From Posidonia oceanica (lineage: Eukaryota; Streptophyta; Magnoliopsida; Alismatales; Posidoniaceae), in the NCBI GenBank assembly GCA_037176725.1, contig JAZBRS010000044.1, positions 5,828,001 through 5,892,000 on the forward strand: 64,000 nt of DNA. Direction: 5' to 3'. This document shows, piece by piece, positions 1 through 10,509 of the stretch. The first letter of the stretch is position 1. Each line of letters starts with the position of its first letter. The position numbers and the translations under genes are program-made. Below the pieces are notes generated by a model. It was given only the letters and a program-made list of their open reading frames with translations. It did not search any database and had not been told where the DNA came from.

Positions 1-818
1 TAAGCATTTAAGCTACTCGGGCCATAAATCTGGCCAAAAACCACATAAAATCCCAAAAATTGCCAAACCACTTCCATAGCATATAATCATGGCAAGGAAC
101 GCATGCATATCATTTTCTAAACATTTGAGCTACTATGGCGAGGCGTGTACCTTAGGACAGAGGGACGATCTCGGTCCTCCGACGATCCACATGCAACTCC
201 GAGCTCCACATGCTGCTCCACCGGGACGACGACCGAAGCTCGCCGCACCACCGCTAGCTGCCACCACCGATAGCCGCCATAGAGAAGAGGAAGAAGAAGT
301 GGAGGAAGAGAAGCGAAGGGGGAGATGGAGGACGAGAGGGTGGAGGGAGGAGGAGATGGAGGTGGGGAGAGGGGGAGGAGGAGCGTTGCACTGGCTTGCT
401 AGGGCACGGGTGTAAGGGGAAAGAGGGAGGAGGGGAAGAATGGGTGGGGAGGGGGAGGCACGCGTGAGGGGAAAAGAGGGGGAGGCACATGTGAGGGGGG
501 AATGGCACGAGTGAGGGGGAGGGGGAGGGAGAGGGAGAGAGAGGGGGAAAGAGAGAGAGAGAGAGGGAGAGAGAGAGAAAGGGAGAGAAAGAGAGGGAGA
601 AAAAGAGAGAGGGAAAACGAGGGACCGGACCACAATCAGTCCCACCAACCACCACAAGTGGGGCCCACAACAACGCAAATGTGGAGACCTACACAAAACC
701 GTAGATGGGGCCCACAAAAAAATACAAGTGGGGCCCGCAAGGCCAGTAACACCCGTCTGTAGCCAAGCAATTCATTAAAATGCCAGAACACAAGGGAAAT
801 GAATTCCCAGGTGTAATA
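1..818 (-). mobile_element. Gypsy (Tekay/Del-type) LTR fragment, cut by the window edge
   Basis: This is the 5' part of an LTR read on the minus strand. It matches the starts of the LTRs at 12027, 19415, 32983 and 41046 when those are reverse-complemented. It contains the purine-rich tract (about 290-620), which is the complement of the CT-rich tract of the plus-strand LTRs, and the segment mentioning the start of the LTR near 740-818. The expected terminal ...GTTACA is mutated to GTGTAATA at 811-818. It is inserted into the tandem unit just before the GGGGTACTGACTGG block. The other end lies outside the window, so it could be a solo LTR or part of a full element. Open frames over the purine tract are composition artefacts. 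Confidence 0.85.
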
Positions 819-1961
819 GGGGTACTGACTGGACTTGGAAGTATGGCACTCTACTTGTTCCGGGTGCCGAGGACCCTGGGTACTAACTGTACATTGTGTA
901 TCGTGGCAGCAGACACAGGGGGTATGAGACATTTGAGTAGCTGGACGTGATACCCTAGTTAGTATGGCTACCGAGACTGCTTGGTGTGTACTGAACCTAG
1001 GGGTCAGGAGCCCCAAGGGTTTGGAGCATTGAGTGAGGGAGCTTATAAGGCGTACCTTGTGGTGTCCTGTAGAGAGACAAGACCTATTGAGGCTTGTTGG
1101 TCAGGAAGGTTCATTCCCCCACATGGTGGTCGATCGTAGCAGTGCAGGGACACTGTGGTAGTGCCTCTGTGGACTACTTGTGGCTAGGTGTCTCGCTTGG
1201 GCCCGAGTGACGACACTTTGTTTGCTTGTCTGTGGTTAGCTATGCTTGTGGCCGCGACTGTGGGGCGTAGGTCTTGCGCTAGTGAGACGCATTGTTTTGG
1301 CTGAGCATTGTCTTAGCGCTGGCTTTGTGTTTTAGTGTATGTTGTATTGTGTGTGTGTGTGTTGAATGCTATTGAGGGTATTCAGACACGGTTGGTTGTC
1401 CAGTCCGCACTAGGAGTGTGATGGACCAGACCATGTGTTTTGAGGATTGATTTGACTTGTGTGGTCATTTCAAGTATGCATAAAGATTTTGAAAAAAGCA
1501 TGCATATGGTTTTGAAATGAAAAGAGAAAAGATGATTTTAAATGCATGTTTTTAGTGGTTTGCTTTGTGGGCAATGAGGTATGTCCTGTTGTGGCACCTA
1601 GAAGTGATGCTTGTGTTTGTTGCTTGTGGCGTAGTTATGCCTATTTCCTCGACGTTGTTTGTCGAGCAGTTTGTGAGCGTAGGTGGGGTGTGTGCTGGTT
1701 GACCTATTGTGTGGTCACTCATGTGTGTTTTTTTTGTTTTTGGCAGGTGCAGGATAGGAGCTGGAGTTGCTAGTCCATATAGGAGAGGAGTCACACTACC
1801 ACACATCAAGGGTTCTGGGTAAGTGAGTATTTTAAGTTTATTTTATTTCAACTTTATAGTATTTGTGAGAATTTAGTTCTGTAGTTCATGAATGCTAATA
1901 AGAATTAAACAAAAAAAAATTGTTAGCAAGGTTGAGAGGTAAGGACATTGGGGTCATTACA
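819..1961 (+). repeat. Tandem unit 0 (partial), LTR-like 3' portion
   Basis: This is the tail of a ~3.6 kb array unit. It runs from the GGGGTACTGACTGG block through the GT-rich run (about 1340-1362) and the hairpin/G-box segment to the unit end, ...GTCATTACA at 1961. It corresponds to about 4410-5556 of unit 1. The unit-end hairpin arms are mutated here (GTAAGGAC / GTCATTAC). I see no gene in it. Confidence 0.85.
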
Positions 1962-1962
1962 T

Positions 1963-3436
1963 AGACAGTTTTGGATTTGACAAAAAAGGTTAACTTTTTT
2001 TTAAGATAAAGTTTTATTAAACATTTACGTGTCATTTATAATAGATAAATTTTTTCATAGGTGTATCATATTTTCCACCTCTATATTGCTATTATTGATA
2101 TTTTTTTGAATTCGATAAACTTTTGTCAGCTTATACTCAATTTGTAAAGGCTTACTGGTTTTCGAACTTTAAAAAAGTTTGACTTTTTTATTTTTGAATT
2201 CTTCAATTACTTTTTTGACATTAACAAGCAACGATTTATCTATTTTGCAATGTTATGTAGCAATAACACTTCTCTACTTCATTTTTACACAATTTTGAAG
2301 ATTTGTACGAAAATTACAAAAGTTTTCGAGATTTCTCATATTTTATCGATTAAAAATAAGTGTTTGTATATGATTTTTTGTAATATTTTAAAATATCATT
2401 GGTTTCCTTAATTGATTTTTATTTTTGTACGTTTTGACCTACAATCTCAATGCATCATATTTTAGTAACTTTTGTTGTCATTCTAATAAAATTCGAGAGG
2501 ATAAATAGGTTTAGATGGAAGAGATAGTTTAACTTTTTGTTAAGTTAGAGTTTTATTAAATATTTTTTAATAATTTCTAGTATATATATCTTATTGATAG
2601 TGCATCGTAATTTCCACCTTTAAATATCAATCATCGGTATTTCCTCGAATTCGATACACTTCTGACAAATTATACTTAATTTTTAAAGGCACATTGCTTT
2701 AGAAGATTTAAAAAAGTTTGACTTTTTTTATTTTCAAGTTCCCTTACTTGTTTTTTGACAATTACATTCAACGATTTATCTATTTTGCATTATTATATAT
2801 CAACTACACATCTCTACTTGGGTATTACGTAATTTATAAGATTTCAACGGAAATTACAAAATCTTTTCAGATTTCTTCAATTTTATCGAAAAATAGTTGG
2901 TGTTAGTTAACAGTTTTTTGTTACTTCTCAAAAAATATAATGTTTACATATTTGATTGTTGTTTTTGATAACTTACGACCTATAATATCTGTGAATCATG
3001 TTTTGGTGACATTCGATGTCATTCAAATAAAATACTAGATGATAGACGGTTTTCAATTTGACAAAAGATTTGACATTTTATTAAGATAGAGTTTTATTAA
3101 ACATTTACGTGTCATTTATATTAGATGAATTTTTTCATAGGTGTATCGTATTTTCCACTTCTATATTTCTATTATCGATATTTTCTTGAATTTGATACAC
3201 TTTTGTCAGCTCATACTTAATTTCTAAAGGCTTACTAGTTTTCGAACTTTAAAAATGTTTGACTTTTTTATTTTTGAATTCTCCAATTACTTTTTTGACA
3301 TTAACAAACAATAATTTTTCTATTTTGCATTATTATATACCAACAATACTTCTCTATTTCATTTTTACACAATTTCGAAGATTTCTACGAAAATTACAAA
3401 AGTTTTCAAGATTTTTTCCATTTTATCGATTTACAA
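1963..3436 (+). repeat. AT-rich ~540 bp subrepeats (about 2.7 copies) inside unit 1
   Basis: Three diverged monomers follow each other. Each begins near a GGTTTTCGATTTGAC- or GGTTTAGATGGAAGAG-like start, followed by GTTTTATTAAA, TTTTCCACCTCTATA-like, GATACACTT, AAAAAGTTTGACTTTTTTA and TTTTATCGA blocks in the same order. Monomers 1 and 3 resemble each other more than either resembles monomer 2. The same trio starts at 5557, 9180, 24201, 30973 and 44032. Copies at 47559 and 58118 are cut off by insertions. Confidence 0.85.
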
Positions 3437-3440
3437 TAAG

Positions 3441-3545
3441 ATTCTGGCGACACTAGGAGGTGGGATTCGCAGGCGCGCTTCACTGGCTAACTTTCTAGGC
3501 ATTTTTGACCCCCAAGGGACGCCAGGGGCACCTTGGAGGCACCCA
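3441..3545 (+). repeat. GC-rich island of the array unit (unit 1 copy)
   Basis: There is an abrupt GC-rich block between the AT-rich monomers and the linker, with blocks such as CAGGCGCGCTTCACTGGC and GGGACGCCAGGGGC. Homologous copies lie at about 7033-7140, 11483-11600, 25679-25785, 32449-32560 and 45479-45590. The 3' part is self-complementary around GGCGCC-type motifs in several copies. Its function is unknown. Confidence 0.7.
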
Positions 3546-4139
3546 TTATGTTTGGGTTGGGCCTGATTTTGGTTTATTAGAGGTTACTCTTTTGTTGTTG
3601 ACGTTTAGAATATGATTTTTGGTATTATAGTGAGTTTTGTAGAATTAAAATGAATCCTTGTCCTTTAAGAGATTAGAATTTTATAAACACATTAGGGCAA
3701 GATGAGAATCAAGCCAATCATTAGGGATGAGTTAGGGATTGCATAAAATGGAATAGCAAGACCCCACTTGAGCTAGGGTTGGAAACTAAAAGACTAAATA
3801 ACCTTGAAATGCTAAGATTTTCCCTAATTAGTGTAGATTGACATTAGGGAATATAATAATTTAGGATTGGCTCTTGGCACCAGAACTTAGTGTTCTGGGT
3901 GCCGTTGGTGTGGGTGTGTGGTCTCGTAAGTACGTTGGGACTTCGAGACTAGTGCTTTGCTTCTGTGTGGTGCCGGATGGGTAAAAGATATACCCAAAAG
4001 GTGCTTTTGTTCCCTGTTGTGTGGTGTTTTGTAATGTGGTTCTAGGCTCAACAGTGGAGCTGTCGAGACTGTGTTTTGAGCTGTGATTTCAGCTCGTGGT
4101 TTTGTGTTGTGCTTGGTACTATGTTTTGAGGTATTTTGA

Positions 4140-5556
4140 GTTGTCATTTAATGATTTCGAAATGGTTTTCGAAAAGAGTTTGGAAAAGAAAATGCAGGGG
4201 TTTGGCAAATGTTTTTGAAAGAGTTTTCTGTTGTTTTCTGTGTGTTGTGGACCAAGATACTGGAGGGGCGTGTCAACGGGATCCGGGGATGTGACAACAT
4301 TCTTGGTTGGTCTGGCGCATTCCCTAGGTTGAGGTAAGTGTTTGTCGGATCTTGGATGTGTGATACTCCTTCATTGTCATTCACTAGGCCGAGGCTGTGG
4401 TCCGTGGGTTGGGGGTACCGACTGGACTTAGAGGTATGACACTACGCTTGTTCCGGGTGCCGAGGACTCAAGGTACTGACTGTACATTGTGTATCGTGGC
4501 AGTGGACACAGGGGGTATGAGACCTCTAAGTAGCTGCACGTAATACCCTAGTTAGTACAGGTACCGAGACTGCTTGGTGTGGACTTAGCCTGGGGTTGAG
4601 GAGCCTTAGGGGTTTGGAGCACTGAGTTAGGGCACTTAGAGGACGTACTTTGTGGTGTCCAACTGAGAGACAGGACCTGTTGAGTCTTGTTGGCCGAGAT
4701 GGTTCACTCCCCCACAGGGTGATCGACCGTAGTAGTGCAGGGACACCGTGGTAGCGCCTCGGTGGACTACCTGTGGCTGGGTGTCTCGCTTTGGCCTCAA
4801 TGACGACACTTTGTTTGCTTGTGTGTGTTTAGCTGTGCTTGTGGTCGCACCTGTGGTGTGTAGGTCTTGCGCTAGTGAGGCGCATTGGTTTGGCAGAGCA
4901 TTGTCTTAGCGCTGGCTTTGTGTTTTAGTGTTTGTTGTGTTGTGTGTGTGTGTGTTGAATGCTATTGAGGGTATTCAGACACGGTTGGTTGTCCAGTCCG
5001 CACCAGGAGTGTGATGGACCAGACCATGTGTTTTGAGGATTGATTTGACTTGTGTGGTCATTTCAAGTATGCATAAAGATTTTGAAATGAGCATGCATAT
5101 GGTTTTGAAATGAAAATAGAAAAGATGATTTCAAATGCATGTTTTTAGTGGTTTGCTTTGTGGGAAATGAGGTATGCCCTGTTGTGGCATTCAGAAGTGA
5201 TGCTTGTGTTTGTTACTTATGGCGTAGTTACGCCTGTTTCCTCAACGTTGTTAGTCGAGCTGTTTGTGTACATTGGTGGGGTGTGTGCCGAGTGACCTAT
5301 TGAGTGGTCACTCACGTGTGTTTTGTTTTTGTTTTTGGCCGGTGCAGGATAGGAGCTAGAGTTGCGAGTGCATATAGGAGAGGAGTCACACTGCCACACA
5401 TCAAGGGTTCTAGGTACGTGAGTTGTTTAAATTTATTTTATTTCTGCTTTATATTATTTGCTAGAATTTAATTCTGTAGTTCATGAATGCTAATAAGAAT
5501 TAATCAAAAAATAAATGTTAGCTAGGTTGAGAGGTAAGGACATTGGGGTCGTTACA
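4140..5556 (+). repeat. LTR-like portion of the array unit (unit 1 copy)
   Basis: This part runs in the same order as the 3' half of the Gypsy LTRs (for example 34690-36157). Shared blocks are TATCGT(A/G)GCAG..., GACGTGATACCCTAGTTGTTA-like, GAGCCTAGGGTTGAGGAGCC-like, a GTGAC(C)...GGTCACTCACGTGTG hairpin plus G-box, AGTGCATATAG...AGTCAC, and a terminal hairpin ending GTCGTTACA. Divergence is high but colinear. No TGTAAC-type LTR start and no primer-binding site is seen in the unit. Confidence 0.75.
5290..5318 (+). promoter_or_regulatory. Conserved hairpin plus G-box (unit 1 copy)
   Basis: GAGTGACC (5290-5297) pairs with GGTCACTC (5306-5313), an 8 bp perfect stem. It overlaps CACGTG (5313-5318), the plant G-box. 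The same arrangement is kept in the LTRs, for example GTGAC 35924-35928, GTCAC 35937-35941 and CACGTG 35943-35948. That it regulates anything is inference from conservation. Confidence 0.5.
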
Positions 5557-8500
5557 TAGACGGTTTTCGATTTAACAAAATAGTTTAACTTTTTTTTAAG
5601 ATAGGGTTTTATTAGACTTTTACGTGTCAATTATAATAGATGAACTTTTTCATAGGTGTATTATATTTTCCACCTCTATATTGCTATTATCGATATTTCC
5701 TTGAATTCGATACACTTTTGTCCGCTTATACTCAATTTGTAAAGGCTTACTAATATTCAAACTTTAAAAAAGTTTGACTTTTTTATTTTTGAATTCTCCA
5801 ATTACTTTTTTGACATTAACAAACAACGATTTATCTATTTTGTAATGTTATGTACCAACAACACTTCTCTACTTCATTTTTACCCAATTTTGATGATTTC
5901 TACGAAAATTATAAAAGATTTCGAAATTTCTCCCATTTTATCGATTAATAATAAGTGTTTGTATACATTTTTTGTAGTATTTTAAAAAATCATTGGTTTC
6001 CTTAATTGACTGTTATTTTTGTATGTTTTGACCTACAATCATAAAAAATCATATTTTGGTAACTTTTAATGTCATTCTAATAAAATTCAAGAGGAAAAAC
6101 GGATTTAGATGGAAGAGATGGTTTGATTTTTTGTTAAGTAAGATTTTTATTAAATATTTTTTTATAATTTCTAGTATATGTATTTTTTTGAAAGTGCATC
6201 GTAATTTCCACCTATAAATATCAATCATCAGTATTTCCTCGAATTAGATATACTTCTGACAAATTATACTCAATTTTTAAAGGCACATTGCTTTAGAAGA
6301 TTTAAAAAAGTTTGACTTTTTTTATTTTTGAGTTCTCTTACATGTTTTTTGACAATTACATACAACGTTTTATCTATTTTGCGTTATTATAAGCCAACTA
6401 CAGATCTCTACATGAGTTTTACGCAATCTATAAGATTTCTATGAAAATTACAAAATCTTTTTAGATTTCTTCCATTTTATCGAAAAACAGTAGGTGTTAG
6501 TTAACAGTTTTTTGTTACTTTTCAAGAAATATATTGTTTTTATATTTGATTGTTGTTTTTTATACATTACGACCTATAATATCTGTGAATCAAGTTTTGG
6601 TGACATTCGATGTCATTCAAATAAAATACTAGATGATAGACGGTTTCGATTTGACAAAAATGTTTAACTTTTTATTAAGATAGAGTTTTATTAAACATTT
6701 ATGTGTCAATTATATTAGATGAATTTTTTCGTAGGTGTATCATATTTTGCACCTTTATATTACTATTATCGATGTTTCCTTGAATTCGATACACTTTTTT
6801 CAGCTCATACTCAATTTCTAAAGGCTTAATGGTTTTTGAACTTTAAAAAGTTTTGACTTTTTTATTTTTAAATTCTCCAATTACTTTTTTGACATTAACA
6901 AAGAACAGTTTTTCTATTTTGCATTGTTATACACCAACAACACTTCTCTACTTCATTTTTACACAATTTTGATGATTTCTAAGAAAAATACAAAAGTTTT
7001 CGAGATTTCTTCCATTTTATCGATTAACAATAAGATTCTAGCGATACAAGGTGGTGGGATTCGCAGGCGTGCTTCACTGGCGAACTTTCCAGGCATTTCT
7101 GGCACCCCAGGGATGACAGGGGCGCTCAAGATGGCATCCATTATGTTTGGGTTGGGCCTGATTTTGGTGATAGCCGATCTATTAGAGGTATCTCATTTGT
7201 TGTTGAAGTTCAGAATCTGATTTTTGGTTTTATGGTGAGTTTTGTAGAATTAAAATAAATCCTTGTCCTTTAAGAGATTAGAATTTTATAAACACATTAG
7301 GGTAAGATGAGAATCAAGCCAATCATTAGGATTGAGTTAGGGATTGCATAAAATGGAATAGCAAGACCCCACTTGAGCTAGGGTTGGAAACTAAAAGACT
7401 AAAGAACTTAGAAATGCTAAGGTTTTTCCTAATTGGTCTAGATGGACATTAAGAAACATAATAATTTAGGATTGGATCTTGGCACCAAAACTTAGTGTTT
7501 TGGGTGCCGTTGGTGTGGGTGTGTAGTCTCGTAAGTACGTTGGACTTCGGGACCAGTGCTTTGCTTTCGTGTCGTGCCGGATGTGTTAATGATATACTCA
7601 GCAGGTGCTTTTGTTCCATGTTGTGTGGTGTTTTGTAAAGTGGTTCTGTGCTCGACAGTGGAGCTGTCGAGGTTGTGTTTAGTGCTATGATTTCAGCTCG
7701 TGGTTTTGTGCTGCGTTTGGTATTGTGTTTTGTGGTATTTTGAGTTGTTATTTAAGGATTTCAAAATGGTTTTCAAAAAGAGTTTTGAAAATAAAATGAA
7801 AGAGTTTGGCAAAGGTTTTTGAAAGAGTTTTCCGATGTTTTCTGTGTGTGGCGGACCAAGATACTGGAGGGGCGTGTCAACGGGATCTAGGGTTGTGACG
7901 ACATTGCAGGTTGGTCGGGCACGTTGCCTAGGTTGATGTTCTAAGACCAAGAGGCTGAGGTAAGTGTTCGTCGAATCTTGGAGGTATGATACCCCTTCAT
8001 TGTTGTTCCCGAGGCCGAGGCTGAGGTCCATGGGTTGGGGGTACTGACTGGACTTAGAGGTATGACACTCTGCTTGTTTCAGGTGCCGAGGACCCAGGGT
8101 AATGACTGTACATAGTGTATCGTGGTAGCGGACACAAGGGGTATGAGACCATTGACTAGCTGGACGTGATACCCTTGTTAGTACGGGTACTGAGATTGCT
8201 TGGTGTGGACTGAGCCTAGGGTTGAGGAGCCCCAGGGGTTTGGAGCACAGAGTTTGGCGCTTAGAGGGCATACCCTGTGGTGTCCTGCTGAGAGACAGGA
8301 CCTATTGAGGCTTGTCGGCCGGGACGATTCACTCCCCTACAGGGTTGTCGACCGTAGCAGTGCAGGGACACCGTGGTAGCGCCTCGGTGGACTACTTGTG
8401 GCTAGGTGTCTCGCTTCGGCTCGAGTGACGACACTTTGTTTGCTTGTGTGTGGTTAACTGTGCTTGTGGCCGTGCCTGTGGGGCGTAGGTCTTGCACTAA

Positions 8501-9179
8501 TGAGGCGCATTGGTTTGGCTGAGTAGTGTCTTAGCGCTGGCTTTATGTTTTGGTGTTTGTTGCGTTGTGTGTGTGTGTGTTGACTACTATTGAAGGTATT
8601 CAGACACGGTTGGTTGTCTAGTCCGCCATAGGAGTGTGATGGACCAAACCATGTGTTTTGAGGCTTGATTTGGCTAGTGTGGTCATTTCAAGTGTACATA
8701 AAGATTTTGAAAAGAGCATGCATATGGTTTTGAAATGAAAAGAGAAAGGGTGATTTCAATTGTATGTTTTTAGTGGTTTGCTTTGTAGAAAATGAGGTAT
8801 GCCTTGTTGTGGCATCCAGAAGTGATGCCTGTGTTTGTTGCTTGTGGCGTAGTTATGCCTGTTTCCTCGACGTTGTTTGTCGAGCTGTTTGTGTGCGTAG
8901 GTGGGGTGTGTGCTGGGTGACCTATTGAGTGGTCACTCACGTGTGTTATATTTTTGTTTTTGGCAGGTGCAGGATTGGAGCTGGAGTTTCTAGTGCTTGT
9001 AAGTGAGGAGTTACACTACCACATATCAAGAGTTCTGGGTACGTGAGTAGTTTAAGTTTATTTTATTTCTGCTTTATAGTATTTGTGAGAATTTAGTTCT
9101 GTAACTCATGAATGCTAACAAGATTTAAAAAAAAAAAAATTTAGCTAGGTTGAGAGGTAACGACATTGGGGTCGTTACA
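5557..9179 (+). repeat. Tandem unit 2, complete (3623 bp), uninterrupted
   Basis: It has the same module order as unit 1: AT-rich monomers 5557-~7030, GC island ~7033-7140, linker with hairpin near 7487-7515, LTR-like part ~7740-9179. The end hairpin is perfect here: GTAACGAC 9157-9164 and GTCGTTAC 9171-9178. An A-rich run at about 9126-9139 precedes it. No gene is seen. Confidence 0.9.
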
Positions 9180-10497
9180 TAGATGGTTTTCGATTTAACA
9201 AAAAAGTTTGACTTTCTTTTAAGATTGAGTTTTATTAAACATTTATATGTCATTTATAATAGATGAATTTTTTCATAGGTGTATCTTATTTTCCACCTCT
9301 ATATTGCTATTATCGATATTTCCTTGAATTTGATACACTTTTGTCAGCTTATACTCAATTTGTAAAAGCTTACTGGTTTTCGAACTTTAAAAAAGTTTGA
9401 CTTTTTTATTTTTGAATTCTCCAATTACTTTTTTGACATTAACAAACAACGATTTATCTATTTTGCAATGTTTTGTACCAACAACACTTCTCTACTTCAT
9501 TTTTACACAATTTTGAAGATTTGTACGAAAATTACAAAAGTTTTCGAGATTTCTCCCATTTTATCGATTAATAATAAGTGTTTGTATATGATTTTTTGTA
9601 TTTTTTTTAAATATCATTGGTTTCCTTAATTGATTGTTACTTTTGTACATTTTGACCTACAATCTCAATGGATCATATTTTGGTAACTTTTATTGTCATT
9701 CTAATAAAATTTGAGAGGATAAACGGGTTTAGATAGAAGAGATAGTTTAACTTTTTTTTAAGTTAGAGTTTTATTAAATATTTTTTTATAATTTCTAGTA
9801 GTTTTTTTTTGATAGTGAATCATAATTTCCACCTATAAATGTCAATCATCAGTATTTCCTCGAATTCGATACACTTCTGACAAATTATACTCAATTTTTA
9901 AAGGTACATTGCTTTAGAAGATTTTAAAAAGTTTGACTTTTTTTATTTTTGAGTTCTATTACTTGTTTTTTAACAATTAAATACAACGATTTATTTATTT
10001 TGCATTATTATATACCAACTTCACTTGTCTACATGATTTTACGCAATTTATAAGATTTCTACGAAAATTACAAAATCTTTTGAGATTTCTTCCATTTTAT
10101 TGAAAAACAGTAGGTATTAGTTAGCAGTTTTTTGTTACTTTTCAAAAAATATATTGTTTTCATATTTGATTGTTGTTTTTGATAGATTACGACCTATATT
10201 ATTTGTGAATCATGTTTTGGTGACATTCGATGTCATTCAAATAAAATACTAGATGATAGATGGTTTTCGATTTGACAAAAAAGTTTGACTTTTTATTAAG
10301 ATAGAGTTTTATTAAACATTTACGTGTCATTTATATTAGATGAATTTTTTTATAGGTGTATCATATTTTCCACCTCTATATTTCTATTATCGATATTTCC
10401 TTGATTTCGATACACTTTTGTCATCTCATACTAAATCTAAAGGCTTACTGGTTTTCGAACTTTAAAAAAGTTTGACTTTTTTATTTTTGAATTCTCC

Positions 10498-10509
10498 AAT
10501 TGCTTTTTT
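10498..10509. repeat. Target-site duplication, left copy (carboxypeptidase retrocopy)
   Basis: AATTGCTTTTTT here matches AATTACTTTTTT at 11338-11349 (11 of 12). The uninterrupted units contain this stretch once (for example CCAATTACTTTTTTGAC in unit 1), so one copy is a duplication created by insertion. Confidence 0.75.

Larger units (their letters stand above)
1962..5556 (+). repeat. Tandem unit 1, complete (3595 bp), uninterrupted
   Basis: This is a reference copy of the array unit. The parts are: AT-rich monomers starting near 1963, 2501 and 3042 (the third ends near 3436); a GC-rich island at 3441-3545; a linker at about 3546-3870; a hairpin GGCACCAGAAC/GTTCTGGGTGCC at 3876-3903; and an LTR-like part at about 4140-5556. 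The unit ends with the arm pair GTAAGGAC...GTCGTTAC and TTACA at 5556. No coding sequence of convincing length or composition is present; the short open frames are AT-rich or shadows. Confidence 0.9.

Noticed and set aside
1340..1362. GT-rich run as an independent microsatellite locus
   Set aside because: It is part of the array unit and recurs at the same place in each unit (for example 4930-4955, 8560-8582), so it is not a separate feature.
2718..2906. Small AT-rich open frames repeated in the array (Phe/Ile/Tyr-rich products)
   Set aside because: They lie in the AT-rich monomers, shift between units and have no start context or conservation at the protein level.
1962..5556. The 3.6 kb unit as a complete LTR or a complete retrotransposon in tandem
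   Set aside because: The unit has an LTR-like end but no TGTAAC start, primer site or polypurine tract at its borders, so only the 3' portion can be called LTR-like.
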